Positions 13,042 through 21,623 of a stretch of 64,000 nt of DNA are shown one piece after another. Below the pieces are notes generated by a model that was not told the origin of the DNA, did not search any database, and saw only the letters and a program-made list of their open reading frames with translations. A program made the translations under genes and the position numbers. Numbering within the stretch: position 1 is the stretch's first letter; every line of letters begins with the position of its first letter. Source of the DNA: Bacillus sp. 491mf (GTDB lineage: Bacteria; Bacillota; Bacilli; Bacillales; Bacillaceae_G); contig NZ_FOLV01000013.1 of assembly GCF_900112415.1 (NCBI RefSeq), forward strand, positions 1 to 64,000, given 5' to 3'.

Positions 13042-14067
13042 TTATTTACCCTTTACTAACTCTTTTGCTGCACCTTCGTCTGTAATTAGTAACGAAGTGT
13101 TCCCTTGTTTAATTACTGCTTGAATCGCTTTCGCTTTTGATGAACCTCCAGCAACTGACACGACATGAGATACATGCTGTAAATCTTCAAGCTGCATGCC
13201 AACTGTTTGCACTTTATGAACAACTTCACCTTGTTCATTTAAGTAGTACCCAAAGGCTTCACCGACCGCTTTGTTCTCTTTAATTTTCGTCCAATCTGCT
13301 TCTAAAGTACTTCTTCTACGCGCCATTGTTAGGGCATCACCGATTCCGTGAATGACAATATTGGAAGATCGAATCAACTCAAGAATTTCTTTCACAGAAG
13401 GTTCTGTCACAATGGATGCGTATGCCTCGCTGCTTACGTGGTCAGGAACGTACAATAAGCGATAATTACTCATCGTATTTTGTGCCATTTTCGCACAAAT
13501 CGTGTTTGCTTCTAGCTCCACACTCTCTCCTATTCCACCGCGTGCTGGGACAAATAACATATGTAGATCTTTGCAATCAATTTGCATCATATCAGCTACG
13601 GCAGCTATCGTGGTTCCTCCAGTCACAGCAACGATATTATTCGCTGTTAGACGATCTTTTATACGAGCAACACAAGCACGGCCCATTTCCAGCTTGACCC
13701 AAGGTGATTCATCACTATCACCAGGGACAACGAAAACTTCATCCAAATCTAATGTTTCCTTAAGCTGCTTTTCCAAAACCTTCAAACCAGAAATTTCTTT
13801 CATAAAGTCTTCCAAAGCAAGAACAACAGCTGTTCCTTCTTCTGTTAATGTCATTCCAGAAGAGGCGACGTGAATCAAGTTTTCATCTTTCAAAACCTGT
13901 ACTTCACTTCGTAATACTCGTTCTGTCATACCAAGACTTGCAGATAAGTTTCTTCTACCAATAGGTTGCGTTAACCGGATGTACTGAAGAATTTGCATTC
14001 TCTTTTGCATAACAGGTAGCAGATCAGGTAATAATTTTTTTGTATACTGAATCCATGAGCGCATCAT
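13042..14067 (-). CDS. cggR: Central glycolytic genes regulator CggR
   Basis: CggR is a SorC/DeoR-type repressor of the gap operon, released by fructose 1,6-bisphosphate. The N-terminus has a winged helix (about 30-75, including QPIGRRNLSASLG), and the rest is a sugar-phosphate-binding domain with VTGGTTIAAVAD and the closing VAGGSSKAKAIQ and TDEGAA motifs. I start at 14067 (MMRSWIQ, 341 residues) because GAGGAG is seven bases upstream. A matching operator lies at 14105-14141, so the gene is autoregulated. Confidence 0.95.
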   Translation of the reverse strand: MMRSWIQYTKKLLPDLLPVMQKRMQILQYIRLTQPIGRRNLSASLGMTERVLRSEVQVLKDENLIHVASSGMTLTEEGTAVVLALEDFMKEISGLKVLEKQLKETLDLDEVFVVPGDSDESPWVKLEMGRACVARIKDRLTANNIVAVTGGTTIAAVADMMQIDCKDLHMLFVPARGGIGESVELEANTICAKMAQNTMSNYRLLYVPDHVSSEAYASIVTEPSVKEILELIRSSNIVIHGIGDALTMARRRSTLEADWTKIKENKAVGEAFGYYLNEQGEVVHKVQTVGMQLEDLQHVSHVVSVAGGSSKAKAIQAVIKQGNTSLLITDEGAAKELVKGK

Positions 14068-14104
14068 ATTGCATCTCCTCACCACATTGGTTCATTATCT
14101 ATAT

Positions 14105-14141
14105 GGTCATTATATGTCCCGTAGTGACATATTGTGTCCCG
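14105..14141 (-). promoter_or_regulatory. CggR operator
   Basis: The minus strand carries CGGGACACAATATGTC and then CGGGACATATAATGACC. These are two direct CGGGAC repeats, each followed at the same distance by TGTC/TGAC, the arrangement described for the B. subtilis CggR operator. It lies between the promoter and the cggR start. Confidence 0.85.
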
Positions 14142-14177
14142 CATAGAGTAAAAAAAATAATCCCTGCTACATTTATT

Positions 14178-14206
14178 ATTGTAACAGGAGATAAAAAGTT
14201 ATTCAA
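14178..14206 (-). promoter_or_regulatory. Promoter of the cggR-gap-pgk-tpiA-gpmI-eno operon
   Basis: TTGAAT (14201-14206) and TACAAT (14178-14183) are 17 bases apart on the minus strand, just upstream of the CggR operator. The -35 falls inside the 3' end of the glutaredoxin-like gene. Confidence 0.75.
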
Positions 14207-14447
14207 CTCTTATTATACGAATTATACTGTCCATTATGACATCTTTGTGAATAATTCCATATTCTACCTCTATCCCTTCAATTTCAACAACAGGGATCAT
14301 AAGATGATACTTTTCTAACAGCTGTTCATCCTCATATATATTTATTTCCTTCAAATCAAATACGTATTCATCTTGCAATTCTTGCAGAAGTTTTTTTGCC
14401 TTTTGGCAAAGGCCACATTCCGCTTTTGTATATAGAATAACCTCCAT
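14199..14447 (-). CDS. Glutaredoxin-like thiol protein
   Basis: This 82-residue protein has a thioredoxin fold with a CxxC redox motif (CGLC in YTKAECGLCQKAKK, residues 11-14) and the conserved cis-proline in MIPVVEIEG. It matches the small glutaredoxin-like (DUF836) family, whose targets are unknown. The ATG at 14447 follows AGGTG; GTG and ATG codons just upstream are alternatives. It starts within 10 bases of the sigL stop, so the two are probably cotranscribed. Confidence 0.85.
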   Translation of the reverse strand: MEVILYTKAECGLCQKAKKLLQELQDEYVFDLKEINIYEDEQLLEKYHLMIPVVEIEGIEVEYGIIHKDVIMDSIIRIIRVE

Positions 14448-14456
14448 GTTCATCAC

Positions 14457-15752
14457 CTATACAATCGTTTTTCGCAGAGAAGAAGCTGGAATATTTAACT
14501 GCTCACGATATTTCGCTACTGTTCTGCGCGACACAACAATTTCGTATTCTTCTTCTAACATTTTTGAAATCTTTTGATCTGAAAGTGGTTTTTTCTTATT
14601 TTCTTTCTCTACAAACTCTCCGATAAGCTGCTTTACTCTCTTCGTTGAAACCGCCTCGTCTTCTGTAGTTGTTACCGCATTGCTAAAGAACGACTTCATT
14701 TCAAATAAACCATACGGCGTTTGCACATATTTATTGCGCGTCGCTCGGCTAATCGTTGACTCATGAACACCTAATATCTCGGCCACTTCTTTTAGTGCAA
14801 GTGGCTTTAAATATTGCGGCCCATTCATAAAAAAGTCACGTTGCTTTTCAATAATTACTTCCATTACATTTAAAAGCGTTTGCTTCCTTTGTTTTAAACT
14901 ACGCATAATCCATTGTACATGCTGATATTTTTCCGAAACATAAGAAGCAACGTCACTTTCACTATTATGAAGAAGCTCACTATATTCTGAATGAATTTCA
15001 ATTCTCGGCATATTACGTTCATTCATCTGAATCACTAGGCGATTCTCTTCTTTTTTCACCGCCATATCTGGAACAATGTACATCGGCTTCTCCGAAGAAA
15101 ACGCCAAACCCGGTTTCGGTTGCAGCGATGTAATCACATGAACAGCTTCTTGTAACTCTTCCGTACTACACTTCAATACATTTGCTAATTTGCGCCAATC
15201 TTTCTTTACAAAATATGCAAAATATTCATCTACAATCATCTCCGCTAAAGCGCTCCTTTTATGTAAGCGCTTTAATTGAATGGATAAACACTCTTGAATA
15301 TTTCTCGCTCCTATCCCTGCTGGCTCTAACGATTGAACGAGCTCCATACAGCTATTCACGTCTTCTATACGCACTGATAATAACGACGCTAATTCCTCAT
15401 TCGTTTCTTGTAAATATCCATTCTCATCCATATTTAAAATAATGAATGAGGCAATTCTTCTTTGCTTTTCATCTATTTTATAATACTGCAATTGGTTTAC
15501 TAAATGCTGTTGAATCGTTGTTGAATCAACACTATAAATTTCCATTTGATTCTCAGTTTGTTTCCCCGTTGTTTTACTTTTTTTCTTCTCCCTGTCAAAG
15601 CCCCCCAGCTCGATAAGGGGATTTTCCAGCGATTGCTCATACAAAAACTCCGTTAATTCCTGCACATTGTACTGGAGCATTGTAATTGCTTGTCTTAACT
15701 CTTGCGTCATTGCCAAACGTAAACTTTGTTCTTGTAAAAGACTTGCTTTCAA
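14457..15752 (-). CDS. rpoN: RNA polymerase factor sigma-54
   Basis: Sigma-54 (SigL in Bacillus) directs transcription from -12/-24 promoters with enhancer-binding activators. Region I is the Gln/Leu-rich start (QEQSLRLAMTQELRQAITML). The core-binding region and the HTH (ESTISRATRNKYVQTP) follow, and the RpoN box is present near the C-terminus as SRRTVAKYRE. The start is a TTG at 15752 (431 residues) preceded by GGGGGAG; the frame remains open upstream to 15782. It sits next to the glycolytic operon as in B. subtilis (sigL-yvfN-cggR area). Confidence 0.95.
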   Translation of the reverse strand: MKASLLQEQSLRLAMTQELRQAITMLQYNVQELTEFLYEQSLENPLIELGGFDREKKKSKTTGKQTENQMEIYSVDSTTIQQHLVNQLQYYKIDEKQRRIASFIILNMDENGYLQETNEELASLLSVRIEDVNSCMELVQSLEPAGIGARNIQECLSIQLKRLHKRSALAEMIVDEYFAYFVKKDWRKLANVLKCSTEELQEAVHVITSLQPKPGLAFSSEKPMYIVPDMAVKKEENRLVIQMNERNMPRIEIHSEYSELLHNSESDVASYVSEKYQHVQWIMRSLKQRKQTLLNVMEVIIEKQRDFFMNGPQYLKPLALKEVAEILGVHESTISRATRNKYVQTPYGLFEMKSFFSNAVTTTEDEAVSTKRVKQLIGEFVEKENKKKPLSDQKISKMLEEEYEIVVSRRTVAKYREQLNIPASSLRKTIV

Positions 15753-15897
15753 CCTAATCTCCCCCTCACTTCTATTGTACAATAAGTTTATAAAAAGGAG
15801 AATCCTGGACTAACACCCATATCCACATATTATTACTCTATATGTATTATTCAAGTTTATATATTACAACTAAAAAAACGAATAATATTTAGGAGGA

Positions 15898-15978
15898 ATG
15901 AATGCCAACCTTTTAAAAACACTCAAAACTTTATACCACGTACTAATAGTAACTCCCATTTCTAGAAATAACAATTAA
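15898..15978 (+). CDS. Possible 26-residue peptide (doubtful)
   Basis: An ORF MNANLLKTLKTLYHVLIVTP plus ISRNNN follows AGGAGG, but the ATG is only one base from the RBS. The next ATG (15902) is better spaced but opens a four-codon ORF (MPTF). A strong hairpin (15976-16031) follows directly. It could be a small peptide gene or a leader; I recognise no family. Confidence 0.25.
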   Translation: MNANLLKTLKTLYHVLIVTPISRNNN

Positions 15979-16031
15979 AAAGAGTAGTTTAAATATAACG
16001 AAACCTCATTATACTTAGACTACTCTTTTAT
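15976..16031. terminator. Bidirectional hairpin terminator
   Basis: AAAAGAGTAGTTTAAATATA pairs with TATACTTAGACTACTCTTTT across a 12-base loop; A and T runs on both sides let it act in both directions. Confidence 0.6.
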
Positions 16032-16033
16032 AT

Positions 16034-16070
16034 TAATAAAACCCTAACTTTACTATAAGTTAGGGTTTTT
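16034..16070 (-). terminator. Terminator after tRNA-Arg
   Basis: The minus strand reads AAACCCTAACTT, a short loop, then AAGTTAGGGTTTTATT. Confidence 0.75.
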
Positions 16071-16072
16071 GA

Positions 16073-16148
16073 CGCGCCCAGAGGGATTCGAACCCCCGGC
16101 AGACGTGGTACCGGAAACCACCGCTCTATCCGACTGAGCTATGGGCGC
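16073..16148 (-). tRNA. tRNA-Arg (anticodon CCG)
   Basis: The minus strand gives a complete cloverleaf: acceptor GCGCCCA paired with TGGGCGC, D-arm AGCTCAGTCGGATAGAGC, anticodon arm GTGGT-TTCCGGT-ACCAC with anticodon CCG (reads CGG), and T-arm GGGGGTTCGAATCCC. The discriminator is G; CCA is not encoded. Confidence 0.95.
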
Positions 16149-16258
16149 ATGATTATAAATTCTACGGCAAACGGATACCTGTTTATCCTATCGCGTAATG
16201 TTTATTATACGATATCTTCGTTTTGGAAGCAATTACTTCTTATGTCATAATTACTGAA

Positions 16259-16293
16259 TAACAGCCCACATCACGTAACGATGTGGGCTGCCA
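16259..16293 (-). terminator. Hairpin after the KimA-like gene
   Basis: CAGCCCACATC and GATGTGGGCTG form a perfect 11-base stem with a short loop; the following T-run is weak (TTATT), so termination efficiency is uncertain. Confidence 0.5.
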
Positions 16294-16307
16294 ATCATGA
16301 AACGATA

Positions 16308-18221
16308 TTATTTCTGCAAATGATATGGAACCGTTGTAATTACAATATCTTTATTGCGCATAAACCACATGCGTAATAGAAGCGCACTTTGGTTATGCAA
16401 CGCATGATGCCACCATTTGTGCGGAATAAACTGCGGAATAATAATATGAATGTGTCCCCCACCCTTTTGTTTCGCTTCTATCGTTTTAATAAGGCGATTC
16501 AGCGGTTCAAGTATAGACCGATATTTACTGCGAAGAACTACCAGTCTACAAGGAGTTCCCCATTCTTTCCACTTTGTCTCCATTTTATTTATAGATGCAG
16601 CATCGAAACCAACATATACAGCAATCGGATCCACATCTACACTTTTCGCAAAGGATATCGTGTTGTTCACAACACGATGAACGCCTGACACTAAAACGAG
16701 TGTGACTATATCGCTTGCTTCTGGACGTATCGTTTGCATATCGATGCGCAGTTCTTTCGCAACATCTTCATAATGCTTGTGAATGGACATTGAGATGAAA
16801 ATAAAAATCGGCAAGACAACTAATACAACCCAGGCGCCGCCCGTAAATTTTGTAACAGCAAAAATAACGGCAACGATTGATGTAATCACAGCACCAACTG
16901 TATTAATTGTAAACTTAACTTTCCAGTTTGATCCTTTCACTCGCTTCCAGCGGCGCATCAAACCAATTTGCGCTACTGTAAACGAAAGGAACACACCGAT
17001 CGCATAAAGCGGAATTAACGCATTCGTATGCGCATGAAACGCTATAATCAAAATACATGCTAGTGATGCTAACGCAATAATTCCATTCGAATATCCTAAG
17101 CGGTCTCCGCGATTTGTTAAGCTTCGAGGCAAAAATCCGTCTGCTGCTACAATCGCAGCAAGCTGAGAAAATCCTGTAAATGTAGAGTTTGCTGCTAAAA
17201 TTAACACAATGAACGTAAACCATATAATGACTTGATATAAAATTCCATGTCCAAAATACATGCCAGCTAACTGTGACAACATCGTGTTATGTGGGTCTGG
17301 CGTAATACCTTTCGCATACAGATGAAACGAAAATCCTAACAGTGTCACAGCTGTGATCGAACCTAAAGCAATATACGTTCTAATTGCGTTTTTTTGCTGT
17401 GGTTCTCTAAAAATAGGAACTGCATTTGAAATCGTCTCAATTCCTGTAAGGGCTGAACAAGCTGAACTGAACGCTTTCAAAACTAGTAAAGTTGTTAAGC
17501 CCTCTGGAACTGTTCCAAAGCTCGGTGTACTTGGTTGAATAAACCCGTGACGAAGTTCATCAAAAAAGCCCGTAAAAATTAAAGTTAACATACAAATCAT
17601 AAACCCGAATGTCGGCCAAGCAAATACGCGAGCTGATTCTGCTACTCCGCGTAAGTTTACAAGCACTAAAAGAACGACGCATAAAATAGCCAAAATCGTT
17701 TCATAAGGAGCGACTACAGGATACGCTGAAGAAACAGCTTCCATCGCCGCAGATACGGATACAGCTACGGTCAACACATAATCAACAAGCAAAGAACTAG
17801 AGGCAACAAGAGAAACCCAGCGTGGCTTGAAGTTATCCTTCGCAATAGCATACGCTCCCCCGCCGTTTGGATATGCCAAAATCCCCATAATATACGAGAC
17901 AATCAATATTGCCAAAAGAACGATAGTAGAAATGGTAATCGGTAAAATTAACCATTTCGCATCAGGGCCAAGTCCTACAAGCTCTGTCATTCCTGATTCA
18001 GGTCCATATGCAACAGATGAATACAAATCCGCTGAAAGGATCGGCAGCGCGATTAACCAAAATAACTTGTTATGTTGCGCATGAAGCTCTGACGTTGACA
18101 TAGGACGACCAATTAAAAAGCGCTTCACACTACTGAAATTACTTGCAGAAAACCAAATTGCAATTAATGCGAAAATAATTAACATCGCTTCCAACCATCT
18201 AATTAAAGTATGATGATCCAT
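16308..18221 (-). CDS. KimA-like potassium transporter / APC superfamily permease
   Basis: The 637-residue protein has about 12 membrane helices (30-480) and a soluble C-terminal domain of about 150 residues. Long stretches look like B. subtilis KimA (formerly YdaO), a proton-coupled potassium importer: KRFLIGRPM near the N-terminus, SADLYSSVAYGPE, YPNGGGAYAIAKDN, LLVDYVLTVAVSVSA and AFSSACSALTGIETISNA. The C-terminal part (TLVLVSGVHRVVNNTISFAK) resembles a universal-stress-protein fold, as in KimA. The match is from memory, so KimA family is likely, and the exact substrate is inference. AAGGAG precedes the ATG. The gene stands alone. Confidence 0.75.
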   Translation of the reverse strand: MDHHTLIRWLEAMLIIFALIAIWFSASNFSSVKRFLIGRPMSTSELHAQHNKLFWLIALPILSADLYSSVAYGPESGMTELVGLGPDAKWLILPITISTIVLLAILIVSYIMGILAYPNGGGAYAIAKDNFKPRWVSLVASSSLLVDYVLTVAVSVSAAMEAVSSAYPVVAPYETILAILCVVLLVLVNLRGVAESARVFAWPTFGFMICMLTLIFTGFFDELRHGFIQPSTPSFGTVPEGLTTLLVLKAFSSACSALTGIETISNAVPIFREPQQKNAIRTYIALGSITAVTLLGFSFHLYAKGITPDPHNTMLSQLAGMYFGHGILYQVIIWFTFIVLILAANSTFTGFSQLAAIVAADGFLPRSLTNRGDRLGYSNGIIALASLACILIIAFHAHTNALIPLYAIGVFLSFTVAQIGLMRRWKRVKGSNWKVKFTINTVGAVITSIVAVIFAVTKFTGGAWVVLVVLPIFIFISMSIHKHYEDVAKELRIDMQTIRPEASDIVTLVLVSGVHRVVNNTISFAKSVDVDPIAVYVGFDAASINKMETKWKEWGTPCRLVVLRSKYRSILEPLNRLIKTIEAKQKGGGHIHIIIPQFIPHKWWHHALHNQSALLLRMWFMRNKDIVITTVPYHLQK

Positions 18222-18591
18222 AACTTTTTCTCCTTTTTATCGTCGTTTGCTAATTTTTATTCTCCATATTTCAATTGATACATGATATTTTGAACTACGA
18301 AATATAAAATATGTACTCTCCATCAAAAGCCTACAAATTTACACATAATCGTTATTTTCTAATAACCATAACTATTGATATTTTAATTTCCCTACATACA
18401 ATTCATTGCTATGCAGAATACAACATGCTTGCTACTCGCTTATATAGAAAACCTGCTAATCCCTTACATTTTCAAATTACATGATAAAAATTTACATTTC
18501 GAACAAAACCTAAAATTGGTAATTATATTTCAACGCACATTCACAAATTCTAATCATTGAAATTCAATTCAAACAGAGGAGGAATTACGTT
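18222..18591. other. 370-base gap between divergent genes, no riboswitch seen
   Basis: This AT-rich stretch holds the start signals of the KimA-like gene (minus) and the spoVA-type operon (plus). I looked for the c-di-AMP (ydaO) riboswitch that precedes kimA in B. subtilis and saw no conserved core. I could not identify a confident SigG promoter for the operon by eye. Confidence 0.5.
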
Positions 18592-18798
18592 ATGACTGTA
18601 ATTACGAAACTTAAACAAACTGTTTCAGGATTAAAAAGTGCACAAGCGAGCTTAGAAGGGTTCGCTCTTGATACTGATAACCAACAAGCAAAGCAATTAT
18701 TCCAAAGTGCAGCGCAGCAAACGCAAACGATTATTGATTCTTTATCTCCACGCGTTGAAGAGGTTCAACAAGAAGAACCTCAATATACACAACAGTAA
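18592..18798 (+). CDS. DUF1657 domain protein, first gene of a spoVA-type operon
   Basis: This 68-residue acidic, Gln-rich helical protein belongs to DUF1657 (TVSGLKSAQASLEGFALDT). It is found almost only in spore formers next to extra spoVAC-spoVAD-spoVAE operons. A paralogue with the same motifs and the same EEPQY ending lies at 21397-21603, at the other end of the operon. GAGGAGG is a strong RBS. Its function is unknown; an effect on spore germination or heat resistance is inferred from the neighbours. Confidence 0.85.
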   Translation: MTVITKLKQTVSGLKSAQASLEGFALDTDNQQAKQLFQSAAQQTQTIIDSLSPRVEEVQQEEPQYTQQ

Positions 18799-18900
18799 AG
18801 GGCATTGATGCCTACTTTACACTGAACCGAAAAAAGGGTGATACCATATCATCCTTTTTTCACCTCAAATTACATAGAGCTATAGAAACGGAATGATACA

Positions 18901-19395
18901 ATGCGAAAATTTAGGATTATTACTTTGTTATTCCTTCTCTCCCTCAATTTCCTAAGCGGCTGTAACAGCCCACTAGATAAAAAAGTAAAAAAAGAAGCAA
19001 ATGAGAAAGAAGAACACAAAGCAACTAAAGAAGATACGAAATTAAAACAAGTCAGTATGGAGTCTGTTGATCAATCCATAGCAAATCAAGCGAAAGATAA
19101 GATTTTTAATATGGAAGAAATAATTGATGTAAAGGCGGTTAATTTAGATAACGAACTGTATGTAGCCGCGAAACCAGAGCACCACGAACGCTTTCAGCTA
19201 AAGAAATTAAAAAAGAAAATGAAACAAACATTAGAAAAAAAGTATCCAAATTCAAAAATTCATGTCAGTACAGATAAAAAAATTTTTATGCTGCTAGATA
19301 AATTAGAAACGAAGATTAAAAACAAAAAAGCGGATAAGAAAGAGATTAAGAAACAACTAAAAGTAGTGAAAGAAGAAATGCATTCTGATACGTAA
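18901..19395 (+). CDS. YhcN/YlaJ-type sporulation lipoprotein
   Basis: The 164-residue product has a lipoprotein signal peptide with lipobox LSGC (Cys21), followed by a very Lys/Glu-rich linker and a domain with YhcN/YlaJ features (IANQAKDKIFNMEEIIDVKAVNLDNELYV split over 80-108). Such lipoproteins occur in the spore inner membrane region and are regular members of spoVA2-type operons. The stop at 19393-19395 is followed directly by a family-2 repeat. Confidence 0.82.
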   Translation: MRKFRIITLLFLLSLNFLSGCNSPLDKKVKKEANEKEEHKATKEDTKLKQVSMESVDQSIANQAKDKIFNMEEIIDVKAVNLDNELYVAAKPEHHERFQLKKLKKKMKQTLEKKYPNSKIHVSTDKKIFMLLDKLETKIKNKKADKKEIKKQLKVVKEEMHSDT

Positions 19396-19509
19396 TAAAG
19401 TGAAACTTCCATCAGTGATGCTTTTCTTACTGAGGGAAAGCCCGCCCAATCGGGCTTTTACGGGTAGTTCCCCCGTTCTTCTTCAATTTACTGCCCACGA
19501 ATAGCGGGA
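19396..19509 (+). repeat. Dispersed repeat family 2 copy inside the spoVA-type operon
   Basis: The element begins TAAAGTGAAACTTCCATCAG directly after the lipoprotein stop, contains AAAGCCCG...CGGGCTTTTACGGG and ends AATAGCGGGAT. It splits the operon between the lipoprotein and spoVAC genes. The inner stem (AAGCCCGCCCAATCGGGCTTTT) could act as a partial terminator. Confidence 0.75.
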
Positions 19510-19543
19510 TAATACTTTTCACCATAGAAAAGGATGGATTCAT

Positions 19544-20020
19544 ATGTCGAGCCAAAACAAAGACTTAACACCAGTGCAACAAGAATATAAAAAGTTTGAA
19601 CAGCAGCGTGAGCCGAAGCGTCCTGTTCTAAAAAATTGTATAAAAGCATTTTTTGTTGGCGGATTCATTTGTTTAATCGGTCAACTTATCTCCACATTTT
19701 ATATTACTTATTTCGATTTTACTGAACAATCTGCGGGGAACCCAACTGTAGCAACAATGATCTTTATTTCTATGCTCCTAACAGGTTTTGGTGTATACGA
19801 TCGATTAGCTCAGTTTGGCGGGGCAGGTACAGCCGTTCCAGTGACCGGATTTGGAAATTCTGTCATATCCGCTTGTATCGAGCACCGTACGGAAGGTTTT
19901 GTTCTTGGAGTGGGCGGAAATATGTTTAAACTAGCCGGATCCGTTATTTTATTTGGTGTATTTTCCGCTTTTGTAATTGCACTGATTCGCACAATTTTAA
20001 TTCAATGGGGAGGATTTTAA
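19544..20020 (+). CDS. spoVAC: Stage V sporulation protein AC
   Basis: SpoVAC is a membrane protein of the channel that moves dipicolinic acid into the forespore and out during germination; it behaves as a mechanosensitive channel in B. subtilis. The 158-residue product has a charged N-terminus and about four membrane segments, with the family glycine-rich stretch FGGAGTAVPVTGFGNSV (about 90-106). It ends one base before spoVAD. This is the divergent, second spoVA type. Confidence 0.92.
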   Translation: MSSQNKDLTPVQQEYKKFEQQREPKRPVLKNCIKAFFVGGFICLIGQLISTFYITYFDFTEQSAGNPTVATMIFISMLLTGFGVYDRLAQFGGAGTAVPVTGFGNSVISACIEHRTEGFVLGVGGNMFKLAGSVILFGVFSAFVIALIRTILIQWGGF

Positions 20021-21031
20021 ATGTTACAAGGTCACCGAACATGGGTATTTGAAAACAAACCCGTGATTATCTCAACTGGTGTCATTGGCGGACCATTTGA
20101 AGCAAACGGCAACATCCCTGACGATTTCGATACATTGCATGATAATTTATGGCTAGGACAAGACTCTTATGAAAAGGCACATCGCGTTTTATTCGAAGAG
20201 GCTTGCAGCAGAGCAACCGAAAAAGCAAAACTACGGAAGGAAGATGTTCAATTTATCTTGGCGGGAGATTTAATTAATCAAATTACACCTTCAAGCTTTG
20301 CTTGCCGGACACTCGGCACTCCCTATCTCGGATTATTCGGCGCTTGTTCTACTTCAATGGAAGGACTTGCGTTAGGGGCAAGCATCGTAAATGCAAAAGG
20401 AGCGAAATATTTATTAACAGGAGCATCAAGCCATAATACCGCTATAGAAAAACAGTTTAGATATCCAACTGAATACGGAGGACAAAAACCCCCTACCGCG
20501 CAGTGGACAGTAACAGGAGCCGGTGTTGCCTTATTAAGTGATCAAGGAGATGGACCTTGCGTAACATCAGCAACAATCGGAAGAGTGATCGATATGGGAT
20601 TAACCGATCCGTTTAATATGGGAGGGGCTATGGCTCCCGCTGCTGTCGACACGATAGAAGCACATTTAAGAGAACGACAAATCGACGTATCCTACTACGA
20701 CTTAATTGTAACGGGCGATCTCGGTCATGTCGGACGAGAAATTGCCTATGACTTACTACGAAAGCAAGGAACATCTATACGAAGCGAACAATTTCAAGAT
20801 TGCGGATTGCTCATTTATAGAGACGACCAACCTATTTTAGCAGGAGCAAGTGGCCCAGGCTGCTCAGCAACTGTTGTGTATGGACATTTACTAAACCGAA
20901 TGAAAAAAGGAGAGTTTCGCAAAATACTTGTAGTTGCTACCGGGGCCCTACTTTCCCCATTAACTTTCCAGCAACAAGAAACAATTCCTTGTATCGCCCA
21001 TGCAGTATCCATTGAAGTTGGAGGTGTATAA
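20021..21031 (+). CDS. spoVAD: Stage V sporulation protein AD
   Basis: SpoVAD is the soluble subunit of the SpoVA complex; it binds dipicolinic acid and has a thiolase-like (ketosynthase) fold without known catalysis. The 336-residue product shows this fold: the nucleophile-elbow region LFGACSTSMEGLALG (about 110), GASSHN, the TGDLGHVGRE motif and the C-terminal GPGCSATVVYGHLL. GGAGG in the spoVAC 3' end serves as RBS. Start and stop abut neighbours closely, consistent with one operon. Confidence 0.94.
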   Translation: MLQGHRTWVFENKPVIISTGVIGGPFEANGNIPDDFDTLHDNLWLGQDSYEKAHRVLFEEACSRATEKAKLRKEDVQFILAGDLINQITPSSFACRTLGTPYLGLFGACSTSMEGLALGASIVNAKGAKYLLTGASSHNTAIEKQFRYPTEYGGQKPPTAQWTVTGAGVALLSDQGDGPCVTSATIGRVIDMGLTDPFNMGGAMAPAAVDTIEAHLRERQIDVSYYDLIVTGDLGHVGREIAYDLLRKQGTSIRSEQFQDCGLLIYRDDQPILAGASGPGCSATVVYGHLLNRMKKGEFRKILVVATGALLSPLTFQQQETIPCIAHAVSIEVGGV

Positions 21032-21034
21032 TAC

Positions 21035-21385
21035 ATGATCTTTTTCTGGGCTTTTGTAATCGGCGGCATCATTTGTGTCATTGGACAAATTATGTTCGAC
21101 GTCTTCAAACTCACCCCCGCTCATACAATGGCGACACTTGTTGTCATTGGCGCTATATTAGACGGATTTAATTTGTATGAACCATTAATTGATTTTGCCG
21201 GAGCGGGTGCAACGGTTCCTATTACAAGCTTTGGGAACGCTCTCGTTCACGGCGCAATGGCCGAAGCTGCTGAACATGGAATCATTGGCGTTATAACAGG
21301 AATGTTTAAAGTAACAAGCGCTGGTGTATCCGCCGCAATTATCTTCGGATTTATTGGAGCTTTATTATTTAAACCAAAAGGATAA
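21035..21385 (+). CDS. spoVAE: Stage V sporulation protein AE (SpoVAEb type)
   Basis: The 116-residue protein has three to four membrane segments and a glycine-rich loop [21 protein letters not shown] (split over 50-70) that resembles the SpoVAC loop, as is known for these related channel subunits. It starts three bases after the spoVAD stop, with GGAGG upstream. It is part of the dipicolinic acid channel. Confidence 0.92.
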   Translation: MIFFWAFVIGGIICVIGQIMFDVFKLTPAHTMATLVVIGAILDGFNLYEPLIDFAGAGATVPITSFGNALVHGAMAEAAEHGIIGVITGMFKVTSAGVSAAIIFGFIGALLFKPKG

Positions 21386-21396
21386 GAGGTGCTCTC

Positions 21397-21603
21397 ATGA
21401 CCGTTGTTGCAAGCGTCAAAACATGCCTTGCTAGTTTGAAAGGTGCACAAGCAAGTTTAAGCGCCCTTTCTCAAAACTCTGCTGATCAAGAAACAAAGCG
21501 CGTTTTTCATGAATGTATGTTAGAGATGGATAGTATTATCGCTGATATACAAGGGCGCGTTTCAACATTAGAGCGAGAAGAACCACAATATAAAGGATTT
21601 TAG
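21397..21603 (+). CDS. DUF1657 domain protein, second copy
   Basis: This 68-residue paralogue of the first gene in the operon shares KGAQASLSAL and the ending EEPQY with it (KSAQASLEGF and EEPQY in the first). Two DUF1657 genes flanking spoVAC-AD-AE is the order reported for spoVA2-type operons. Function is unknown. Confidence 0.85.
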   Translation: MTVVASVKTCLASLKGAQASLSALSQNSADQETKRVFHECMLEMDSIIADIQGRVSTLEREEPQYKGF

Positions 21604-21623
21604 GAAGACTGGAGAGGATATAC

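Noticed and set aside
18450-18591. SigG promoter of the spoVA-type operon
   Set aside because: CATTCACA near 18536 partly resembles a SigG -10, but the -35 is not convincing, so I do not call it.
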